From: Candidatus Obscuribacterales bacterium | Lineage (GTDB): Bacteria > Cyanobacteriota > Vampirovibrionia > Obscuribacterales > Obscuribacteraceae | NCBI GenBank assembly: GCA_020050835.1 | Contig: JAGVKB010000103.1 | Span: forward strand, 1 to 64,000 | DNA: 64,000 nucleotides | Direction: 5' to 3' | Part shown: in pieces, positions 16,951 to 24,754 of the stretch | Layout: each line of letters opens with the position of its first letter | Numbering within the stretch: position 1 is the stretch's first letter | Made by a program: the position numbers and the translations under genes | The notes under the pieces: generated by a model | The model's input: only the letters and a program-made list of their open reading frames with translations | Database searches by the model: none | What the model was told of the DNA's origin: nothing

Positions 16951-17291
16951 GTGCATTCTCCATTTGCTGTAAGTAGGTTCTCTGCTTCCGAATCCGACCT
17001 GGCATAGAGCAGCCAGACAGAGCCTGGCGCTTCCTGGACAAGCCATTGCCCGGCACGTGTAAGCCGGGCTCTGTGATGACGACCGAGCAGCTCTTTTCTG
17101 ATGGCCTTGCGCCTTACCGTCTGCGACGGACGGTTGGCTCTGTTCAAGTCACGGGCATTGAAGCGCTTGCGGGCTTCAAGATAAGCAGCCTCGATTGCCT
17201 TTTGTGCCAGATCCCTGGCATACGCGCCTTCGAGATGAGGCAAGCCGAGCTCAGCCGCTTCGGTCAATCTGCACAAATGCGAAAGTTTCAT
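16947..17291 (-). CDS. Hypothetical basic helical protein, 114 aa
   Basis: Not recognised. Arg/Ala-rich and probably fully helical (YLEARKRFNARDLNRANR), with basic patches suited to nucleic-acid binding. The ATG at 17291 has GGAGG four bases upstream, and the gene begins ten bases after the radC stop. It overlaps the next gene by four bases, so radC and these two form an operon. Confidence 0.6.
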   Translation of the reverse strand: MKLSHLCRLTEAAELGLPHLEGAYARDLAQKAIEAAYLEARKRFNARDLNRANRPSQTVRRKAIRKELLGRHHRARLTRAGQWLVQEAPGSVWLLYARSDSEAENLLTANGECT

Positions 17292-17301
17292 AGCGCCTCC
17301 A

Positions 17302-17577
17302 CTAGAACAAGTCAGGATAAGACTCACGGATGCTTGATACCTGCCTGTAAGAGACAATCAGGTGGTCGAGAATTTCCACCCCAAGCAATTTGCCGGCACC
17401 GACAAGCTGTCTGGTTGTCTGAAGGTCTTCGGGGCTTGGGTCGGGCGATCCAGCCGGGTGATTGTGCGCAACAACGATGCAGTACGCATTGCTGAGCAAG
17501 GCGGCCTTAAACACCTCTCTTGGGTGAACCAGGCTTGCCGACAGGGTTCCATGAGAAACTACGTGATAGCCCGTCAA
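17302..17577 (-). CDS. radC: RadC (JAB domain), C-terminal fragment after frameshift
   Basis: Holds the JAB/MPN core of RadC: VHPREVFKAALLSNAYCIV, then AHNHPAGSPDPSPED, with the zinc-binding H-x-H and following Asp present. It is the out-of-frame continuation of 17507-17767. Mobile-element RadC proteins are usually about 150-160 residues, which is the length of the two pieces joined. The start given is a TTG inside the overlap and is unlikely to be used on its own. Confidence 0.75.
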   Translation of the reverse strand: MTGYHVVSHGTLSASLVHPREVFKAALLSNAYCIVVAHNHPAGSPDPSPEDLQTTRQLVGAGKLLGVEILDHLIVSYRQVSSIRESYPDLF

Positions 17578-17767
17578 TTGATTCCTGGCATCGAGGTGCA
17601 GAGCAACGAAATGTTCTTCTCAGATGCTTCATCGGTTCCAGGTACTGGGTGAGGTCTTCAGGAGTGCGAATACCAGGTAGCGGGTCCTGCGATGGCTCTC
17701 GTAAAATAGCGAGCTTTATCTGCGGGATCTTGTACTTGAGATGTTTCTTCAGGGTCCGCGTGTTCAT
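17507..17767 (-). CDS. radC: RadC N-terminal fragment with frameshift
   Basis: Begins well (AGGAG six bases before ATG 17767) and reads IRTPEDLTQYLEPMKHL, the usual lead-in to RadC. From about 17620 the frame gives unrelated sequence, while the next frame gives EEHFVALHLDARNQLTG, exactly the expected continuation. One inserted or two missing bases at about 17617-17621 explain it. Either the gene is broken or the assembly has an indel there. Confidence 0.7.
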   Translation of the reverse strand: MNTRTLKKHLKYKIPQIKLAILREPSQDPLPGIRTPEDLTQYLEPMKHLRRTFRCSAPRCQESIDGLSRSFSWNPVGKPGSPKRGV

Positions 17768-17839
17768 AATTTCTCCTTCAAAAAGAACAGCCGGGACGGC
17801 TCAGAAGCTCATCCCGGCTGGGGGTTAGTGATGACTTGC

Positions 17840-18061
17840 CTAGTTGATGGCAGCGACAAGAGCCGTTTCGTCTTTGCGCTGACCGGCGATCAGCGAAAGC
17901 GGCGGCGCTGTAACTGGCGCACCGATGCTCTGAGCACGCTCTAAATGAGTCCTCAGCGCCTCGCGGATAAGCTCGGATCTTGTCTGCGATCGATAATCAG
18001 CAAGTAGATCGATCTGGTCGAGAAGACGCTCCGGTATTCCGATTAGGATTTTTCTCTTCAT
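17840..18061 (-). CDS. CopG-like ribbon-helix-helix regulator
   Basis: KRKILIGIPERLLDQIDLLA followed by RSELIREALRTHLE is a classic CopG/Arc-type fold. ATG 18061 has GGGAG seven bases upstream; longer frames run into the structured leader. Its 5' leader is nearly the same as that of the GP88-like gene at 23431, so the two genes probably share regulation. It could be a transcription regulator or a lone antitoxin; no toxin gene is adjacent. Confidence 0.75.
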   Translation of the reverse strand: MKRKILIGIPERLLDQIDLLADYRSQTRSELIREALRTHLERAQSIGAPVTAPPLSLIAGQRKDETALVAAIN

Positions 18062-18106
18062 GGCATTTCTCCCTGTAAGTACGGCGTTTTCGCCTCCTGC
18101 GGGGGA

Positions 18107-18236
18107 AAGGGGGAGGCTCTGCGCGTCAAGCGCAAAGCGGCTCAGGAGCACACAAAACAGCGCGATCTGCTTGACGCGCGGTGGCGCATCCCCCTTATAC
18201 TTAAAAGGCGAACAACGCTAAGAATGGCTGTGCAGC
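18107..18236 (-). repeat. Structured promoter-leader repeat, copy 1
   Basis: This 130-base unit recurs at 23472-23601, each copy 41-46 bases upstream of a leftward gene. On the minus strand it has a promoter-like pair (TTAGCG, 16 bases, TATAAG), then a leader whose ends pair: AAGGGGGA with TCCCCCTT and GCGCGTCAAGC with GCTTGACGCGC. The long hairpin would end shortly before the ribosome site of the downstream gene. Confidence 0.6.
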
Positions 18237-18521
18237 AGGACAGCAGCAAGGATGAATTACTCTGGAAGCACAGTTTCATTTGAGTAATTTCGGTAAGCTC
18301 GTGAGTCAAGATCATCGAAATCGAGCCCAAGTAAATCGCAGAGATGCCTGATATCTGCGAGCAAATCAGCAATGCCATCTTCCGGGCACTGCGACCAATC
18401 GCTTCTCAGTAAATGGTTGCAATGGCCTTCCCCCCAGGGCAGAAGAGCGCTGGGCAGCACGTCGCTTGTTTGCAAATGCAGAGGATACTGTGGCGCACGG
18501 AAAATTGGTTGACGAGGCCTC

Positions 18522-18570
18522 TTGACGTACCGGTACGGGTTCGGGTACGATGTCGGTACATCTACCGGTA
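18522..18570 (+). promoter_or_regulatory. Promoter with CCGGTAC operator repeats
   Basis: TTGACG (18522-18527) and TACGAT (18546-18551) are 18 bases apart. The region carries the palindrome GTACCGGTAC at 18527-18536, a second TACCGGTA at 18563-18570 and two further GGTAC steps between them, so a dimeric repressor overlapping the promoter is likely. The following gene may be its own regulator. Confidence 0.6.
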
Positions 18571-18592
18571 CATTGAGCAAAGGAAAGCACCC

Positions 18593-19273
18593 ATGGCACG
18601 TCCAGGAACCAGTAAAATTGATTTTTATCCCGATGAAGAGGTTCAGGAGCTGTTGAAAAATTTGCCCCCGAACACGAGGAGCGCCACTTTGAATAACCTT
18701 GTAAAAGCCTATTTGTCGCCCGATCTAACTGAGCGGGAAGATGCCGAAGCAATGTTGGCTGAAATAATCAGGCGTCGAAACAACACCAGTAAATCGAGAT
18801 ATGCGGGTAGCTTTGTTGATACGGCGAACTTGTTGCAAGCAGTTTTCATTTATCTGTGCAAGAAACACAACATTGAATTCTTTCGCGAATCCGCTCGATA
18901 CGGCACCGTCAAATTATCGCAGGCCCTGAGGGAATTCAATATAGCGCCTGACGATGAGAATCTGACGGAAAACGTTCTGGTGCAGAGCGCTTTCTTTAAA
19001 ACGGTAGGAGAGATGCGGTTCTGGCAATCGCAATTAGCGGTTGGCTTGCGCGAGGATGAGGTGCACATTTTCGCCGAGAAGTGGAAGTCCGGGCATCCAC
19101 CGTTGCACGATGGGCGCATAGTCATTATCGAAATAGGGACGGGAACTGCTGATCAAGCGATCAGCCAGTTTGTATATGAGATCAAGGATCATTATTTAGA
19201 CAAAGGGCAACCATTTGTATGCCGCTGGCTTGAAGATGGCGAGACGAAAGAGCGGCATCTGGCAGGGCGCTAA
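18593..19273 (+). CDS. Hypothetical protein, 226 aa, possible RHH N-terminus
   Basis: Family not recognised. The first ~45 residues (KIDFYPDEEVQELLKNLPPN, then SATLNNLVKAYL) resemble a ribbon-helix-helix DNA-binding segment, followed by a helical and mixed region. ATG 18593 is chosen because AAAGGAAAG precedes it and the promoter with operator repeats ends just upstream; a longer frame would run through that promoter. Likely an autoregulating accessory gene. Confidence 0.65.
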   Translation: MARPGTSKIDFYPDEEVQELLKNLPPNTRSATLNNLVKAYLSPDLTEREDAEAMLAEIIRRRNNTSKSRYAGSFVDTANLLQAVFIYLCKKHNIEFFRESARYGTVKLSQALREFNIAPDDENLTENVLVQSAFFKTVGEMRFWQSQLAVGLREDEVHIFAEKWKSGHPPLHDGRIVIIEIGTGTADQAISQFVYEIKDHYLDKGQPFVCRWLEDGETKERHLAGR

Positions 19274-19384
19274 GCGACGGTAAAGCGGTGTCTAGCGTCT
19301 TTATCAGGGATGCTTAAAGAAAGTGGGCTCAGGTATTGCTGTGAGGCAGTAGCAGCAAGGTTCTTGGAATCAATTTATACCTGC

Positions 19385-19433
19385 TTGCAACTCGGTATAA
19401 ATGTGGTATAATAATGGTAGAAACGCAGGAGGT
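19385..19433 (+). promoter_or_regulatory. Promoter and ribosome site of REC-Xre/RES module
   Basis: TTGCAA (19385-19390), 16 bases, TATAAT (19407-19412), then AGGAGGT at 19427-19433 six bases before ATG 19440. The -10 region sits in a direct repeat of GGTATAA, which could be the operator for autorepression by the antitoxin. This fixes the start at 19440 rather than further upstream. Confidence 0.75.
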
Positions 19434-19439
19434 CTAACA

Positions 19440-20180
19440 ATGATTGAGCGTTACAATGCCGCTATCCTGGACCCGGATGCTTGTCTCGACAATCTGAGGC
19501 AGGCCGCTGGTGCTGCCCAGCTAACCTTAACGCCGGCAGCGTCAGCAGAAGAATTGATCAATTCGGTTGTCGTGGATGAACCTGACGTTGTGCTGCTTGA
19601 TTTAGAGATGCCTGGGCTTTCTGGCTGGGAACTGATAAAGCGCTTGCGTGAGGTCAGTCCTGGGATACCCATATTGTTCCTGTCGGCAAATCCCGATTGG
19701 TCGGCTCTGGAGCGCGATCCATTGATAGAAATGGTTAAGAGTCCCTGCGATCCAAATGAAGTAATCCATCGAATTTTGCGACTTGTGCACGGCGTGTCGC
19801 AAGAAGACAGCAGTCACCGGTATCGCCTGCCGAATCTTGTCGTTGATGAATTGAGAAGCGACAGTGGGCGGATCGACGCCAAATTGGTGGCAGACATGTT
19901 CGACATATCTGTACCTGTTTTGGCGCGTGTCATTGGAGCTGGTGAGCAGGCTCTATACAAAACACCGGACGCCAAATCAGTGCAATCCAAGCTAGTGGAC
20001 TTTGAGCGAATTGCCTGGGGTCTGCTTAAACTTACAGGGTCTGTAAAAGGGCTTAGGATCTGGCTAAACGCTCCAAATCCAGAGCTTGATAAAGAGCTGC
20101 CGATAGATTACATCAAGGAGGGTCATGTCGAGGATGTTGCAGCTATGGTTGAGGATGCGTTGTTAGGACACCCGAGTTAA
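19440..20180 (+). CDS. Receiver-domain Xre/MbcA-type antitoxin
   Basis: Residues 1-115 form a response-regulator receiver domain with D11, phospho-acceptor D54 (LLDLEMPG), S82 and K100 all in place. Residues ~150-246 match the Xre/MbcA/ParS toxin-binding domain (AWGLLKLTGSVKGLRIWL, then PIDYIKEG and a final VEDVAAMVEDAL). The usual N-terminal Xre helix-turn-helix is replaced by the receiver. Its stop overlaps the start of the RES toxin gene (TAATG). It should bind and neutralise the toxin; phosphorylation control of that is inference. No histidine kinase gene is nearby. Confidence 0.8.
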   Translation: MIERYNAAILDPDACLDNLRQAAGAAQLTLTPAASAEELINSVVVDEPDVVLLDLEMPGLSGWELIKRLREVSPGIPILFLSANPDWSALERDPLIEMVKSPCDPNEVIHRILRLVHGVSQEDSSHRYRLPNLVVDELRSDSGRIDAKLVADMFDISVPVLARVIGAGEQALYKTPDAKSVQSKLVDFERIAWGLLKLTGSVKGLRIWLNAPNPELDKELPIDYIKEGHVEDVAAMVEDALLGHPS

Positions 20181-20800
20181 TGCATCCAGAGGCTAACTTG
20201 CCGGCAATCATCGCAGGGTTGCCGGTGCAACCGTATAACGGAACTTGTTACCGGCTTGTCGATTTTGCCGTACTGACTGGTTACGACCCGATGATACCTC
20301 TGTACACGTTGGGTCCTGGACAGAAGGGACAACGCTATACACCGAAAGGCGGGCCGAATGCTCTTTACGCTGCCGAAGACATAGTTACCGCTCACGCAGA
20401 GTATTTTCGGATCGACCGTATCGTTTTGGCAGCAGATGCAAGCTATCACTTGCTGGCTAATCCGACTGTTCAGTTAACCATTCAAGTAAATTTAGAGCGT
20501 GTTTTGAACATAGCAGATCCAGATATCCAAGCCGCTCTCGGGACCACCGTGGCGGAGCTTACCGGACCCTGGCGCAAGCAGATGATCAAGAAGTTGTTTT
20601 GCCCAACGCAAGTGCTGGCTACGGCTGTCTTTGCACACGGGGCAATTCAGGCATTGCGCTATCCATCTGCTCGTGGTGCGGAATATTGCAACTTGATCAT
20701 TTGGGAAGAACGGCTCGCACTACCATCTTACATACAGGTAAAAGATTCGACGGGAAGTCTGTCAGCAAGGATACCCGCCAAACGCATTTATCGAAAATGA
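20180..20800 (+). CDS. RES-domain toxin
   Basis: RES toxins degrade NAD+ and stop growth. The signature is visible: YRLVDF, then GQRYTPKGGPNALYAAED and AHAEYF, placing the conserved Arg residues near 25 and 52 and the Glu near 74. At 206 residues it is a usual length. Translation is coupled to the antitoxin by the one-base TAATG overlap. The C-terminal part (CNLIIWEERLALPSYIQVKD) also fits the family. Confidence 0.8.
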   Translation: MHPEANLPAIIAGLPVQPYNGTCYRLVDFAVLTGYDPMIPLYTLGPGQKGQRYTPKGGPNALYAAEDIVTAHAEYFRIDRIVLAADASYHLLANPTVQLTIQVNLERVLNIADPDIQAALGTTVAELTGPWRKQMIKKLFCPTQVLATAVFAHGAIQALRYPSARGAEYCNLIIWEERLALPSYIQVKDSTGSLSARIPAKRIYRK

Positions 20801-20870
20801 CTTCGTTAGTGCGGACAAGGACAACGAATTATCAGAGACACTGATGCAGGAGTTCCCCGAAACGTAGACC

Positions 20871-22517
20871 ATGACTAATGAAGACAGATTTGTGCCAAAA
20901 GGATTCTCGCCTTCTGACGATCAGGAAGACGAGGGCAATGTAATTCTTCAAAATCTGGTTCGACGGAACCCAAAAGTAAAATTACGTCTTGGTGGAAATG
21001 ATAAGACCCCCAACCGGGATGGGTTTATCGAGCTGCGCGCTGAGAAGCATGTGATAGGCAAACTAGAGATCCAAGTGAGGCCGGTCGATAGCGAGCGGAA
21101 GAAACAAAACCGTTTGTGCTATCAACTTGACGCGTCTCTCATTGGACACAGCTTGGTTGCGGGCTTGCCTTTCATTCTGGTTTGCTACGACAGGGAATCC
21201 GACAAAGCATATTGGAAGCACATCATGGAAGCACTTTTTGATGGTGCCAAGCCGGATCAACAGACTAAAACTGTGGAATTTGTCGCCGAAGACGAAATTG
21301 GCGATGGGCTGTCGTATACCGATAGTTGGCTTCAATTGGTGCGTGAGCATCTGGAAAAATTGAAGGGGAATCTGCCAAATGAAATGAATGACCTGAAGAT
21401 AGCACTTCTAAAAGATGTGGATGAGCCTGATCGACAGGCATTGCAAGAATTCATTGGCTTAATCAATTCAGAGTTTGACCTGCACTGGGCTCAAATCAAA
21501 GAACAGTTTTTTCCAGCTTTGTGGAAGTTCGGCGTGCTACTTATCCAACGGCACGCCGAGTTCAATGCCTGGGTGTTTCAAGTTTACTCAGTGCGGAAGG
21601 GCGGTAATGCTCCCCTGGTGATGGCTGGACCAGAACTTGACCCAAGAGAAACGGCCGCTGATGCATTTGGACGTAATGCTTTTTCAACTTGCTTCACTCG
21701 CATGTTCAACCCCGTAAAAGACGCAGCCGGGTTTGTTCATTCGATAGTCTCAGAAGCTGTGAAAGCTCATCTTTTTGAGCCTGATAGCGAAGCCTGTCAG
21801 ACTGAACATGCGTGGGCCGCATACAGAGCCTTTCCGACGTTAGAGAAATCCGTCAAAAAGGAAACGCTGCAAATAGAGCTTTTGCTTGAGGAATTGTCGA
21901 CTTTAGATCTTAACGAGCTCGGGATTCCCGAATACTACTTCCATGATGCGCAAATAGCCTGTGATAACGGGATTGTAGCGTGTCAACGTCTTTTAGCATT
22001 GGGAAAAGACAACGTCAAAAATCTATACGTTGGAAATGAGTGCCCAATTGCTATGTATGAAGGACAAACGCAAACCAATCTTCTGAAGAATTTGGAGACT
22101 GTTCTAAAACAGCTGCTTCCCGAATATCAGCGCTTCTTAAAATCGAATGGGCTCAGTTTCTTGGGAGAGCAATGGTTCGATCAATCACTGGCGGTAGTCT
22201 TCGTAATTAAGCCACGCCCCGAGGGCAGAGTCACCTACGACTATTACTTCGTTGATTATGACGGCGACGGGCCAAGAATTCGTATAGTTAGTGAAAGCAG
22301 CGTCGACGCAAAGGACATGTTCTTGACCAAGGAAGTAACTATTGAGGGCAAGAAGGTTGCGGTGCACAGTATGCAGCATCGGATGGCTCCTACCCAAATC
22401 TTTTCATACACGCCGTTGCGCGACGTGCTGCTCGAAATGTTGACAGAGGATATTGAAGAGTATTTCAAAGCGATAGAGAAGAAAGGCAGGAAGTCTCAAC
22501 CTTCTTCGATTATCTGA
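20871..22517 (+). CDS. DUF4365-like protein, 548 aa
   Basis: Residues ~25-130 resemble DUF4365, a PD-(D/E)xK-type domain found in defence genes: NRDGFIELRA, then KLEIQVRP and LPFILVCYDRESDKAYWKHI. The usual QVK lysine is R here, so catalysis is uncertain. The remaining ~400 residues are mixed alpha/beta with no motif I recognise. Only a weak, distant ribosome site is seen before the ATG. It is on the same strand 70 bases after the RES toxin. A defence effector role is inference. Confidence 0.6.
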   Translation: MTNEDRFVPKGFSPSDDQEDEGNVILQNLVRRNPKVKLRLGGNDKTPNRDGFIELRAEKHVIGKLEIQVRPVDSERKKQNRLCYQLDASLIGHSLVAGLPFILVCYDRESDKAYWKHIMEALFDGAKPDQQTKTVEFVAEDEIGDGLSYTDSWLQLVREHLEKLKGNLPNEMNDLKIALLKDVDEPDRQALQEFIGLINSEFDLHWAQIKEQFFPALWKFGVLLIQRHAEFNAWVFQVYSVRKGGNAPLVMAGPELDPRETAADAFGRNAFSTCFTRMFNPVKDAAGFVHSIVSEAVKAHLFEPDSEACQTEHAWAAYRAFPTLEKSVKKETLQIELLLEELSTLDLNELGIPEYYFHDAQIACDNGIVACQRLLALGKDNVKNLYVGNECPIAMYEGQTQTNLLKNLETVLKQLLPEYQRFLKSNGLSFLGEQWFDQSLAVVFVIKPRPEGRVTYDYYFVDYDGDGPRIRIVSESSVDAKDMFLTKEVTIEGKKVAVHSMQHRMAPTQIFSYTPLRDVLLEMLTEDIEEYFKAIEKKGRKSQPSSII

Positions 22518-22621
22518 AGGTGAGCTGGTGATCTATGGTGGCAGAACCGGAAACAGATTGGTTTCTTCAAACTGCTGCAAGGAAACTCTAATGAGCTCAA
22601 TTTGCCCTTGCAGGAAAGAAA

Positions 22622-23431
22622 TTAGCCAGGCAAGCAAAGACTGCATGACTGACATGGCCTCGGAAGAGATCGGCTTGACTGCAGTGGAAAAGCAGAAGTT
22701 GTGATCTGCGGGCACAACGTCAGCGGGTCAGCTTTGAGCGGTGCCACATGATGACCGCCGCGGTGATAAGGGAAGCTGATGATCTGGCCCGGCTGCACCT
22801 GTTCTTGAATCGCAGGCAGCAGCTCGTCAGAGAGTTCGTCTTCCGCTTGCTGCAGCAAAGCTAGCTTCCAGACGCCTGGATAAGCGGCGAACGCATGCAA
22901 GCCTCGCTCGAAGTTATCGTTGTCGATACTGAGAAATCCCTGGCAATTTGGCAGTGATGCAAGCTCCGACAGAGCCTCCAGGAGCCCAGCTTCAAGGAAG
23001 CTGCGAGTATAGAACCACAGGGCACATTTTGGCCGTTCACGAGCAGCAAGTAGCCATGCACGGGCATAGGAAACGCGGTGGAAGTCCCCCAGATCGTGGA
23101 TACGCAAGGTGAACGGGAGGTTTGTCGGCTCACCAGTTATTTGTGCTGCAAGCCAGTCAACTGGTCGCGCCTGGTCGATGAGTGCGAGGAGATTCTGAGC
23201 AAGCAGCTCCGGACCGCCTTTGTCGAGCAGGAATTCTATCGTCCTGAAGTTGCGCTCGCGCTTGTGTCTTTGAGCATCAGACCGGTATCTGACGCCATTG
23301 CCGTAGCAGAGTCTTATGCAAACACCGGTTGCATGTATGCAGGATTCTCTGCGAGAGAGTGTGAACGCCGGCCCTACTTTAGAATTTTGGGTCAGCTCAA
23401 GACCGTAGTCGTGTGTGTGTGCAGCTACCAT
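22622..23431 (-). CDS. GP88-like protein
   Basis: The sequence from KVGPAFTLSRRESC to CIRLCYG gives a Cys cluster (C-x6-C-x3-C), followed by LRIHDLGDFHRVSYARAWL and ALWFYTRS, the pattern of the phage GP88 family; the C-terminus ends with a second Cys cluster (CQSCSLC). Metal or iron-sulfur binding is likely but the biochemical role of the family is not established. ATG 23431 has AAAGGAGG five bases upstream; the frame further upstream runs into the shared leader repeat. Confidence 0.65.
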   Translation of the reverse strand: MVAAHTHDYGLELTQNSKVGPAFTLSRRESCIHATGVCIRLCYGNGVRYRSDAQRHKRERNFRTIEFLLDKGGPELLAQNLLALIDQARPVDWLAAQITGEPTNLPFTLRIHDLGDFHRVSYARAWLLAARERPKCALWFYTRSFLEAGLLEALSELASLPNCQGFLSIDNDNFERGLHAFAAYPGVWKLALLQQAEDELSDELLPAIQEQVQPGQIISFPYHRGGHHVAPLKADPLTLCPQITTSAFPLQSSRSLPRPCQSCSLCLPG

Positions 23432-23471
23432 TTGTGCCTCCTTTCCGAGCGGATTTCGCCCTAACGGGGGC

Positions 23472-23601
23472 AAGGGGGAGGCTCTGCGCGTCAAGCGCAA
23501 AGTGAGACTGGAAGGCACAAGAAAAAGCGGTTTGCTTGATGCGCGGTGGCGCATCCCCCTTATACTAAAAAGGCGAAAAACGTTAAAGATGGCTGTGCAG
23601 C
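23472..23601 (-). repeat. Structured promoter-leader repeat, copy 2
   Basis: Second copy of the unit at 18107-18236, same orientation relative to its gene. The first 31 bases are identical between copies, as is most of the promoter end (TTAACG, 16 bases, TATAAG here). The middle differs, while outer and inner pairing arms are kept apart from one base. Confidence 0.6.
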
Positions 23602-23741
23602 GGCACAGTGCACTCCTTCGCGGTCGTCCCGTTTGTCTTGACCGCACTGCAAAAAGTGAGCGGCCGAAGGCGCGCAAGTTTTACTGCTGCCGTCTATTGC
23701 CCGCCTTGGCTCGCAGCCAAAATAGCGGGGCAAGTCAAGAC
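23593..23741. other. Hairpin-rich non-coding region
   Basis: Contains CTGTGC/GCACAG (about 23593-23608), TTGGCT/AGCCAA (about 23706-23720) and a long-range pair GTCTTGAC/GTCAAGAC (23635-23642 and 23734-23741). No gene is supported from 23432 to 23927. It could be a small RNA or an upstream control region. Confidence 0.35.
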
Positions 23742-23927
23742 GGGTCGTTTGAGAAAATCAGCCCAGTAAAAGACCGGCGTGACGCACATTGGCGTGAGCC
23801 GGCATTTGGGGGCCGTAAGCTGTTGAATCTTTTAGATTGATTGTTTCCATGATACTTCTCCTTTACGGAACAAGGAGAGAGTCCATATCGAACACCCTCC
23901 TTGTCGGAAAGATATTGAGATTGATGT

Positions 23928-24161
23928 TCAGTACTTGAAACAGATCCCTGATTCAGGACGTTTTTCCTGCAAAGCAGGAAATGTGCTCTTCTTGATCAAC
24001 TGCGCGATTCCGCTTGCCGTTAGCATGATGCGTTGCTCGATACGAACAACAGGCAACTTCCGCTGCTTGATGAGCCGTCGGATTGTGTGCTCGGACATAT
24101 CGAGGAGCTTGGCGGCATCGCGCACGGTGAAGAGCTGAAGATTGCTCTTCGCTTGTGACAT
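23928..24161 (-). CDS. HTH_17 / excisionase-like protein
   Basis: LFTVRDAAKLLDMSEHTIRR followed by KLPVVRIEQRIMLTASGI is an excisionase-family winged helix. ATG 24161 has GGAGGT a few bases upstream. It is one of three such proteins in the element and the most diverged. It lies 63 bases after a second HTH gene and probably shares its transcript. Confidence 0.8.
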   Translation of the reverse strand: MSQAKSNLQLFTVRDAAKLLDMSEHTIRRLIKQRKLPVVRIEQRIMLTASGIAQLIKKSTFPALQEKRPESGICFKY

Positions 24162-24224
24162 GCGACCTCCAATTATGATTAGAGCGGGAGCCACTATAGC
24201 CCCCGCCCGTGTAGAATGTTGTTA

Positions 24225-24473
24225 TTATCTTCCGCTGAAAAGGCGGTTGGCGATAAAGGCGTCTAGATCAACCTTGCGGTACTTCACCAATCTGCCCATC
24301 TTCACAAAAGGCAGTCCATATCTGCCTGTACACTTCCATATTGCCAGGGTATTTTCAGCGATTCCGAGATAAGCAGCAGCTTCTTTGCGTGAAAGAAGCT
24401 CATTGTTGACGAGAGAGAAACCTGCCTTCGCATCAGCCTTGTGCGAGGCAGAAAAGGGTATTGCGTTGTCCAT
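24225..24473 (-). CDS. HTH_17 / excisionase-like protein
   Basis: LLSRKEAAAYLGIAENTLAI then KMGRLVKYRKVDLDAFIA: same family as, and closely related to, the protein at 12769-13005. AGGAG lies six bases before the ATG. The duplicates suggest that one may act in excision and others in transcription control. Confidence 0.85.
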   Translation of the reverse strand: MDNAIPFSASHKADAKAGFSLVNNELLSRKEAAAYLGIAENTLAIWKCTGRYGLPFVKMGRLVKYRKVDLDAFIANRLFSGR

Positions 24474-24505
24474 TATGTACTCCTGTTGCCACCAAAGTGG
24501 CCAAT

Positions 24506-24539
24506 CAAAAAGAGGAGCAGCTGTTTATGCTTGCTCCTC
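24506..24539 (-). terminator. Intrinsic terminator (minus strand)
   Basis: GAGGAGCA (24512-24519) pairs with TGCTCCTC (24532-24539); the minus strand then reads CTTTTTG. It separates the thermonuclease transcript from the downstream HTH genes. Confidence 0.7.
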
Positions 24540-24754
24540 GAAAGAGAATGAAGATTGAGAGATGAATCGAGTGGATTGTGTTTCGCCGGCAAGGGTTCGA
24601 TTCGGGAAGTGTTCTTTGCGTGCTCGGCGAAAAGTGGTGCCATTCCAGCACTCTATTTTCAGCTTAGCGCCAGCTCCTGGAAATCGATAATGGGGTAAAC
24701 CCTAGATTTCGAAATTGCGTCGATGGCGCTGCGATTATTCGGGAAATTATCTTG

